A stretch of 7,868 bases of DNA, from assembly GCA_024653385.1 (NCBI GenBank), contig JANLFZ010000257.1, forward strand, positions 1 through 7,868, written 5' to 3'. The translations under genes and the position numbers were made by a program. This DNA is from Thermoguttaceae bacterium. Lineage in GTDB: Bacteria; Planctomycetota; Planctomycetia; Pirellulales; Thermoguttaceae. Shown in pieces: positions 1-3,835 of the stretch; the first letter of the stretch is position 1, and every line of letters begins with the position of its first letter. The notes beneath the pieces are model-generated. The model ran no database searches. It saw nothing but the letters and a program-made list of their open reading frames with translations, and was not told where the DNA came from.

Positions 1-6
1 AGTCGC

Positions 7-31
7 GTAGGGTGGGTGCTCTGCACCCACG
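7..31 (+). repeat. REP-like GTAG hairpin, copy 1
   Basis: GTAG at 7-10 is followed by a hairpin whose 8-base arms are GTGGGTGC (12-19) and GCACCCAC (23-30), with a TCT loop. A GTAG tetranucleotide before a short GC-rich palindrome is the known form of REP sequences mobilised by RAYT (TnpA_REP) transposases. A second hairpin of the same design lies at 66-91 in the opposite orientation, making a BIME-like pair. No RAYT gene is visible in the window, so the REP assignment rests on form alone. Confidence 0.55.
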
Positions 32-65
32 CCAAGCCCGCGCGGCCTTTCCAACGGGAGTGATC

Positions 66-91
66 GCGTGCGTGCGAAGCACGCACGCTAC
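66..91 (-). repeat. REP-like GTAG hairpin, copy 2 (inverted)
   Basis: Read on the minus strand this is GTAG (91-88) followed by a near-perfect hairpin. The arms occupy 66-75 and 79-88 (10 bases each) and the loop is 3 bases (TTC on the minus strand). It matches copy 1 at most positions, and one G-to-C difference inside a stem arm is balanced by C-to-G in the other arm, so pairing is kept. The TAG of its GTAG is the stop codon of the FG-GAP gene at 88-1725. The hairpin would therefore sit at the very 3' end of that message, where it could protect the end or help terminate. Confidence 0.6.
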
Positions 92-1725
92 TTACTGAGC
101 GGGTCCGGGGCGCCGCGCTGCGTTGAGTTCCACCAGATCGCCACGCGCGGCATGGCCGGCGCGCTGGCGCCGTCCAGGCCCGCGTTGAACCCCACGGCGA
201 AGTCCACATCGCCATCCCCGTCGAAATCGCCCATCTCCATCACCGCGTGGTGCGGCGAGCCGGTCTCGAGGGTATGGCGCGCGAAGCGTCCGGGCGAGGT
301 TTGCTCGAAACACACGATCGACGCCAGGGGCGTTTGCCTCAGCTCGGCGGGCATGACCTGCTGCGGCAACCATGCCGCGACCACGACATCCAAATCGCCG
401 TCCCGATCCAGATCGGCGGCCAACGCACGGTACGCCCCGGGCAAATCGCCGAGCCGGTGATAGGCAAAACGCATGGCCCCGAGGTTCTCGAGCCACTGGA
501 CGCCGTGCCAAGGGTTGGCGTAGAGGTTGTCGAACGCGTCGCCGTTGGTCCAGAGCACATCGAGATCGCCATCCTGATCGAGATCGACCAGATCGATGCC
601 GCTGGAGCCGAACGTCAAGTCGGGCGCCTGCCACAAGATCTGCCGGCGGAACTTGCCGCCGCCTAGATTCAAGAACGCGTCGACCGACTCGCTTTCGTTG
701 CTGACCAACGCGACGAAGTCGGCCATGCCGTCGCCGTCGAGGTCACAGACGGGCACGTGGACCGTGCCGGTGCGCGGGTCGAGCTTCTCGACCGAGAAAC
801 TCGTCGCCCGGCCGCGCGCTTTCGCATTGCGGAGCAAGAGGATTCCGCCGGTCCGGCGGTGGCCGAACTCGGCCACGACGAGGTCGAGATCGCCGTCGCC
901 ATCGACGTCGGCAGGCCGGACATCGGCCACCCGGCCCAGGCCCGAGGCGATCACCACGGGCTCGTACACGCTGGCATCCGGCGTGGGCCGCAACCAGACC
1001 ACCCGGCCCTCGGCGTGATCGACCGCCGCGAAGCTGCCCAGATCGGCCACGACCAGGCCGATTGCGCCATTTCCCTCGAGGTCGCAGGGCTCGACGTGGC
1101 AGGGGTGCCGCAAACGCGCCAGCAGTCTCGGGGGCGATTGGCGACGCCGCAGGTCGACGGCCGTGATGCTGCCGTCGCGCATGTCCGAGACGAGAAGCAC
1201 GGGGTCTGCGCCGGGCCTCAGGCGGCGCCACCCGAGATGCGACGTCGCCGCTTGGACGCCTGGCTTGCGGTCCCAATCGAGCTTCTCGGCGGCGAAGGCG
1301 ACACGGAACGGGCTTGGCGAATCGGCGGGCCGATCAAAGGCTAGGCGCTGCGGCGCGCGCGATCGATAGTAGGCGACGGTCCGGGCGATCGGTGGCGGCG
1401 CAAGGTCGTTGCGGCCCGACCGGGCGTAGTACTCGTATCCCAAGCGCACTTCCTGGTGCCATCGGTCGCGCGGAAAGCTCTCGGGACGCGGCAGGGCATG
1501 GCAATCGCCGCAGAACGCCGCGATTTGCGACTCGGTTTGGGCGTCGACCGGCAACATGTCGGGCCCCGGCGACGCGGCACCGGGGTCAGCCAGGCCGGCC
1601 AGACCGCCCGCGGCGCCCTTGCCCCAGGCACGCCACGACATCCACGCGATCGCGGCGCTAAACACCAGCACCGCCCCAAGGCCCGCCGCCAACCGAATCC
1701 ATCGACGCTTATCAGCCCCGGTCAT
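88..1725 (-). CDS. membrane-anchored FG-GAP/VCBS repeat protein with a CxxCH motif
   Basis: This is a 545-residue protein. A basic N-terminus (DKRRWIR) leads into a hydrophobic segment at about residues 10-31, which looks like an uncleaved anchor or signal. CGDCH at residues 72-76 is a possible single c-type haem site, followed by a charged helical stretch to about 125. The rest is an FG-GAP/VCBS beta-propeller. Asp-rich, calcium-type loops lie at about 273-281, 328-336, 381-389, 438-446 and 500-508, with a degenerate one (DLEGNG) near 215-220. Such propellers usually act outside the membrane, in binding or adhesion; the ligand here is unknown. The frame stays open back to a TTG at 1863, but that stretch contains an intrinsic terminator, so ATG at 1725 is chosen although its Shine-Dalgarno is weak. 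Its stop codon lies in a REP-like hairpin. It is downstream of the DUF1559 gene on the same strand. Haem attachment is inferred from the motif only. Confidence 0.88.
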   Translation of the reverse strand: MTGADKRRWIRLAAGLGAVLVFSAAIAWMSWRAWGKGAAGGLAGLADPGAASPGPDMLPVDAQTESQIAAFCGDCHALPRPESFPRDRWHQEVRLGYEYYARSGRNDLAPPPIARTVAYYRSRAPQRLAFDRPADSPSPFRVAFAAEKLDWDRKPGVQAATSHLGWRRLRPGADPVLLVSDMRDGSITAVDLRRRQSPPRLLARLRHPCHVEPCDLEGNGAIGLVVADLGSFAAVDHAEGRVVWLRPTPDASVYEPVVIASGLGRVADVRPADVDGDGDLDLVVAEFGHRRTGGILLLRNAKARGRATSFSVEKLDPRTGTVHVPVCDLDGDGMADFVALVSNESESVDAFLNLGGGKFRRQILWQAPDLTFGSSGIDLVDLDQDGDLDVLWTNGDAFDNLYANPWHGVQWLENLGAMRFAYHRLGDLPGAYRALAADLDRDGDLDVVVAAWLPQQVMPAELRQTPLASIVCFEQTSPGRFARHTLETGSPHHAVMEMGDFDGDGDVDFAVGFNAGLDGASAPAMPRVAIWWNSTQRGAPDPLSK

Positions 1726-1750
1726 GGGCGACTCGCGATGCCATCGAGAC

Positions 1751-1806
1751 GAAAAAAGAGGGAAAGGAAGAGGGGGCACCGTGGTGCCCGGACGTCTTCC
1801 TTTCCC
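1751..1806 (-). terminator. intrinsic terminator after the DUF1559 gene
   Basis: Arms at 1760-1771 and 1795-1806 are perfectly complementary over 12 bases. Inside them is a second palindrome, GGGCACC (1774-1780) and GGTGCCC (1783-1789). On the minus strand the stem is followed at once by a T-tract, CTCTTTTTTC (1760-1751). On the plus strand no T-tract follows, so it acts in the minus direction. It begins 66 bases after the DUF1559 stop codon and ends 25 bases before the ATG of the FG-GAP gene. It could be a full terminator or an attenuator that lets some transcription through to that gene. Confidence 0.82.
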
Positions 1807-1872
1807 CGGTTTCACTTCCGGCAAGACCGCGCGGAGATCATCGATCCCCGGTACACAGGGCAAGCTGGGTAC

Positions 1873-2979
1873 TCACGGAGCCGACACCGACTCGCGACCC
1901 GCCTTGCTGCCCAGCGCCCCCCACACGCCGAAGGGGCTCGGCCCGGTATCGACCTCGGTGAGAGTCGGGTCGCCGGCGTTGATCGTCTCGGAGATGAAGC
2001 TCACCGAGGCATCGGCCTTGGCGACATTCACGCCGCCGGGATGGTTGCTGCTGGGGGTCACCACGACGTTCCGCTCGTCCCAGGTGCTGTCGTTGCACGA
2101 GGGGCTGTTCGGCGGCAGCACCGTGTTGAATCGCGTGTACTGCACGATGCCGTTGGCCCAGCGTCTTCCCGACCAGTTGGCCGGACTGTAGCTGGCCGAG
2201 TACTTGCCCGGCACGGCCGGATCCAGGACGGTCAAGCAAGACGCGGGAGACAGGGCCGCGTTGGCCGACAGGCCGGTCACGTTCTGGGCGATGCCCTCTT
2301 GGATCCGCCACGGATCCGCGCCGAACAAACGCTCGGAGAGCATGATCGTGTTGCTGGTGCCGTCGAGGATGGCCGAGAACCCGATGGCCGACTTCAGGCC
2401 GAAGATGCCGCGCGGGTTCGCGCCGTCGCGTGCGCCGGCCGCCCCGGTGGCGACGCCGCGATAGATCGAGTCGCCCACCGACACGCGGTAGTTGGTCCGC
2501 CCCGCGTCGCCCGCCGCCTTGCCCGCGATCGGACCGTCCGACGGGCACATGAGCGACGGAATCTGCTGGCGCCACGGCGGATAGGCGGGGGTGTTCGTTG
2601 CGGGCGAAGGCCCCCACGCCGGGTAGGTCGTTCCGCCGACCACCAGCGGAGCGGCGATCTGATCGTACAGCGGCTTCTGTTCATAGAAGGGCAACGTTAT
2701 GACCCACGTCGACAGCCGCTCGATGTTCGTGGTGTTGCCATCGCCGCCCCACATAATCCCCGTGCCCACTTCCCCCGGCGGAAACACCTTATAGGTATCC
2801 GCGTAGTTGTGAATCGCCAGCGCCAACTGTTTGAGGTTGTTGGTACACTGGGAGCGCCGCGCCGCTTCGCGCGCGGCCTGCACGGCTGGCAAGAGCAGCG
2901 CGATCAGGATGCCGATGATGGCGATCACCACCAACAGCTCCACCAGCGTGAACCCCAGGCGTCTGAAACACCTGATCAT
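1873..2979 (-). CDS. DUF1559 family protein with prepilin-type N-terminus
   Basis: This is a 368-residue protein of the DUF1559 (SBP_bac_10-like) family, which is greatly expanded in planctomycetes. The N-terminus is a type IV prepilin-like methylation signal: short basic leader MIRCFRRLG, expected cleavage after Gly9, Phe10 at +1, Glu14 at +5, then a hydrophobic helix to about residue 30. The family signatures follow: PAVQAAREAARRSQCTNNLK (31-50), a FPPG motif near 66-69, a CPSD motif near 145-148, DGTSNT at 206-211, HPGGVNVA at 313-320, and SPFGVWGALG near the end. The usual ADGSVRFI is ADASVSFI here (322-329). It is likely processed by a prepilin peptidase and displayed as a pseudopilin-like surface protein; no molecular function is established for the family. 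A strong Shine-Dalgarno fixes the ATG. It is transcribed divergently from the small lipoprotein gene and followed by an intrinsic terminator. Confidence 0.95.
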   Translation of the reverse strand: MIRCFRRLGFTLVELLVVIAIIGILIALLLPAVQAAREAARRSQCTNNLKQLALAIHNYADTYKVFPPGEVGTGIMWGGDGNTTNIERLSTWVITLPFYEQKPLYDQIAAPLVVGGTTYPAWGPSPATNTPAYPPWRQQIPSLMCPSDGPIAGKAAGDAGRTNYRVSVGDSIYRGVATGAAGARDGANPRGIFGLKSAIGFSAILDGTSNTIMLSERLFGADPWRIQEGIAQNVTGLSANAALSPASCLTVLDPAVPGKYSASYSPANWSGRRWANGIVQYTRFNTVLPPNSPSCNDSTWDERNVVVTPSSNHPGGVNVAKADASVSFISETINAGDPTLTEVDTGPSPFGVWGALGSKAGRESVSAP

Positions 2980-2984
2980 ATGGG

Positions 2985-2992
2985 ACCTCCCC
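2985..2992 (-). promoter_or_regulatory. ribosome binding site of the DUF1559 gene
   Basis: On the minus strand GGGGAGGT lies 5 bases before the ATG at 2979. It is the strongest Shine-Dalgarno match in the window and confirms the start that gives the prepilin-like N-terminus. Confidence 0.8.
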
Positions 2993-3033
2993 GGGCCACT
3001 AAAAAGGGAAACGACCTGACAAAAACCTGAACA

Positions 3034-3061
3034 GAGCCGCAGGGCCGGCTAGCCTCGGCTC
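3034..3061 (-). other. hairpin in the probable DUF1559 leader
   Basis: GAGCCG (3034-3039) and AGG (3041-3043) can pair with CCT (3053-3055) and CGGCTC (3056-3061). This gives nine pairs with one bulged base and a nine-base loop. If transcription starts near 3074 on the minus strand, the hairpin lies in the 5' leader. A T5 run follows on the minus strand at 3025-3021, eight bases after the stem, which is too far for a standard terminator. Its role is unknown. Confidence 0.35.
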
Positions 3062-3080
3062 CTCCCCCGTGGAATCCAGG

Positions 3081-3107
3081 ATTATTGTTATCGAGAGTGC
3101 GATTCAA
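3081..3107 (-). promoter_or_regulatory. candidate promoter for the DUF1559 gene
   Basis: On the minus strand TTGAAT (3107-3102) and AATAAT (3086-3081) resemble the -35 and -10 boxes of a sigma-70 promoter, with a short 15-base spacer. The segment is clearly A/T-rich within GC-rich DNA. It would give a leader of about 95 bases. Only the spacing is non-ideal; the call is by eye. Confidence 0.3.
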
Positions 3108-3115
3108 TGCAAGTA

Positions 3116-3187
3116 CCTTTCGCGCGATTGTCCGAGGATCGCCACCGTGCGGCCATATCGCCCCCTCGCCGGAAAAATCGCGAAAGG
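3116..3187. repeat. long imperfect inverted repeat between divergent promoters
   Basis: CCTTTCGCG (3116-3124) pairs perfectly with CGCGAAAGG (3179-3187). Pairing continues inward with ATT/AAT, TCC/GGA and GAGG/CCTC, interrupted by small bulges, to about 19 pairs around a loop of some 26 bases. It sits between the two candidate promoters. It may be a structured RNA, a binding site or a degenerate mobile palindrome; the sequence does not decide. Confidence 0.45.
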
Positions 3188-3200
3188 CCATTTGGGGGTG

Positions 3201-3230
3201 TTGTGCTTTGCGTCGGAGACTCACTAGAAT
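3201..3230 (+). promoter_or_regulatory. candidate promoter for the lipoprotein gene
   Basis: TTGTGC (3201-3206) and TAGAAT (3225-3230) are separated by 18 bases and match the sigma-70 boxes at 3 of 6 and 5 of 6 positions. The start would lie near 3237, giving a leader of about 75 bases before the ATG at 3313. The -10 box overlaps a strong palindrome (3218-3251), which could be an operator. Confidence 0.4.
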
Positions 3231-3251
3231 GGTCGCCATTCTCGTGGGGTC
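3218..3251 (+). promoter_or_regulatory. palindrome overlapping the predicted -10 box
   Basis: AGAATGG (3226-3232) and CCATTCT (3236-3242) form a perfect 7-base stem with a TCG loop. Pairing extends through CAC/GTG (3222-3224 with 3244-3246) and GAC/GTC (3218-3220 with 3249-3251), giving 13 pairs with small interruptions. No T-tract follows on either strand, so it is not an intrinsic terminator. Its place over the -10 box and expected start suggests a repressor operator, or a hairpin near the 5' end of the message. Confidence 0.4.
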
Positions 3252-3312
3252 TTGTCGATTGCGGCCATCACGCGCCGCCGGAGCGAACAAGGGAAAAGGA
3301 ACAGGTGTCACC

Positions 3313-3768
3313 ATGGTGTTTCGGCGACTTGCATGCTTGCTGCTGGTGTTGGGTCTGGTCGGGTGCAGCTCGCGGCCCGTGGATCCGAACCGGCCCAAGA
3401 CCGTGCCCGTCAGCGGAACGGTCACGTACAAGGGCGCGCCGGTCGAGGGGGCGACCGTGACGTTCTTTGCTCAAGGCGGTGGAAAACGCGGGGCGGTCGG
3501 CAGGACCGACGCCTCGGGGCAGTTCACCATGACCACCTTCGACCCGAAAGACGGCGCCATCCCCGGCTCGTACCGCGTCGCGATCGAGAAATCGGTCCTC
3601 GAAGGCGCGCCGCCCGAGGGCGCCACCGGCAAGGCCGGCGAAGAGCCGCCCGCGGGCACGGTCAAGGACTTGATTCCCAGCAAGTACAAGGACCCCAACA
3701 AGTCCGGCTTGACGGCGGACGTCAAGGACGGCGGGGTCAAGGACCTGAAGTTCGATCTGACCGACTGA
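3313..3768 (+). CDS. small planctomycete lipoprotein with carboxypeptidase regulatory-like fold
   Basis: This is a 151-residue predicted lipoprotein. A short signal peptide (MVFRRLACLLLVLGL) ends in the lipobox LVGC, so Cys18 would be lipidated, with Ser at +2. A single Ig-like, transthyretin-type domain follows: VPVSGTVTYKGAPVEGATV at 31-49, GRTDASGQF at 63-71, IPGSYRVAIEK at 83-93. The C-terminal tail IPSKYKDPNKSGLTADV (121-137) is a hallmark of many small planctomycete lipoproteins found beside DUF1559 genes. No catalytic residues are present; the fold is non-enzymatic, and the role is probably structural or in binding at the cell surface. AGGTG at 3303-3307 is 5 bases before the ATG, with AAAAGGA just upstream. 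Here it is divergent from its DUF1559 neighbour, whereas such pairs often lie on one strand. It converges on the PD40/TPR gene, with 67 bases between the stop codons. Confidence 0.9.
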   Translation: MVFRRLACLLLVLGLVGCSSRPVDPNRPKTVPVSGTVTYKGAPVEGATVTFFAQGGGKRGAVGRTDASGQFTMTTFDPKDGAIPGSYRVAIEKSVLEGAPPEGATGKAGEEPPAGTVKDLIPSKYKDPNKSGLTADVKDGGVKDLKFDLTD

Positions 3769-3814
3769 AAAGCGCTCGACGCGGGATTTCGCCGGGAAAC
3801 GCCTCGGACGGCGC

Positions 3815-3829
3815 TCGGCGTCCCGCCGA
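3815..3829. terminator. hairpin in the convergent gap, possible terminator
   Basis: TCGGCG (3815-3820) and CGCCGA (3824-3829) form a perfect 6-base stem with a 3-base loop. It sits between the convergent lipoprotein and PD40/TPR genes and could serve either direction. Neither strand has a T-tract right after the stem, so it is at best a non-canonical terminator. Confidence 0.3.
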
Positions 3830-3835
3830 ACCCGA

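Larger units (their letters stand above)
2980..3312. other. divergent intergenic control region
   Basis: These 333 bases separate the divergent DUF1559 and lipoprotein genes, and I see no convincing gene in them. They are less GC-rich than the flanking genes, with A/T islands at 3001-3030 and 3080-3107. The region holds a candidate promoter on each strand (3081-3107 minus, 3201-3230 plus) and three inverted repeats (3034-3061, 3116-3187, 3218-3251). It also has a short direct repeat, ACCTGA at 3014-3019 and 3025-3030, spaced 11 bases apart. The lipoprotein frame can be read back to a TTG at 3085, but that part has no protein-like character. Confidence 0.6.

Noticed and set aside
1726..1863. 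N-terminal extension of the FG-GAP gene to a TTG at 1863
   Set aside because: The stretch contains the intrinsic terminator, has no Shine-Dalgarno and would put 46 extra residues before the membrane anchor.
1456..3030. Plus-strand open frame of 524 codons
   Set aside because: It lies antisense to the DUF1559 gene, is very Arg-rich with no recognisable domain, and is the usual by-product of high GC content.
3085..3312. Upstream extension of the lipoprotein gene to a TTG at 3085
   Set aside because: It would bury the signal peptide and lipobox in the interior, and the region carries promoter-like and palindromic signals instead.
3806..3823. Alternative hairpin GGACG/CGTCC in the convergent gap
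   Set aside because: It has mismatches inside the stem and overlaps the better 6-base perfect hairpin at 3815-3829.
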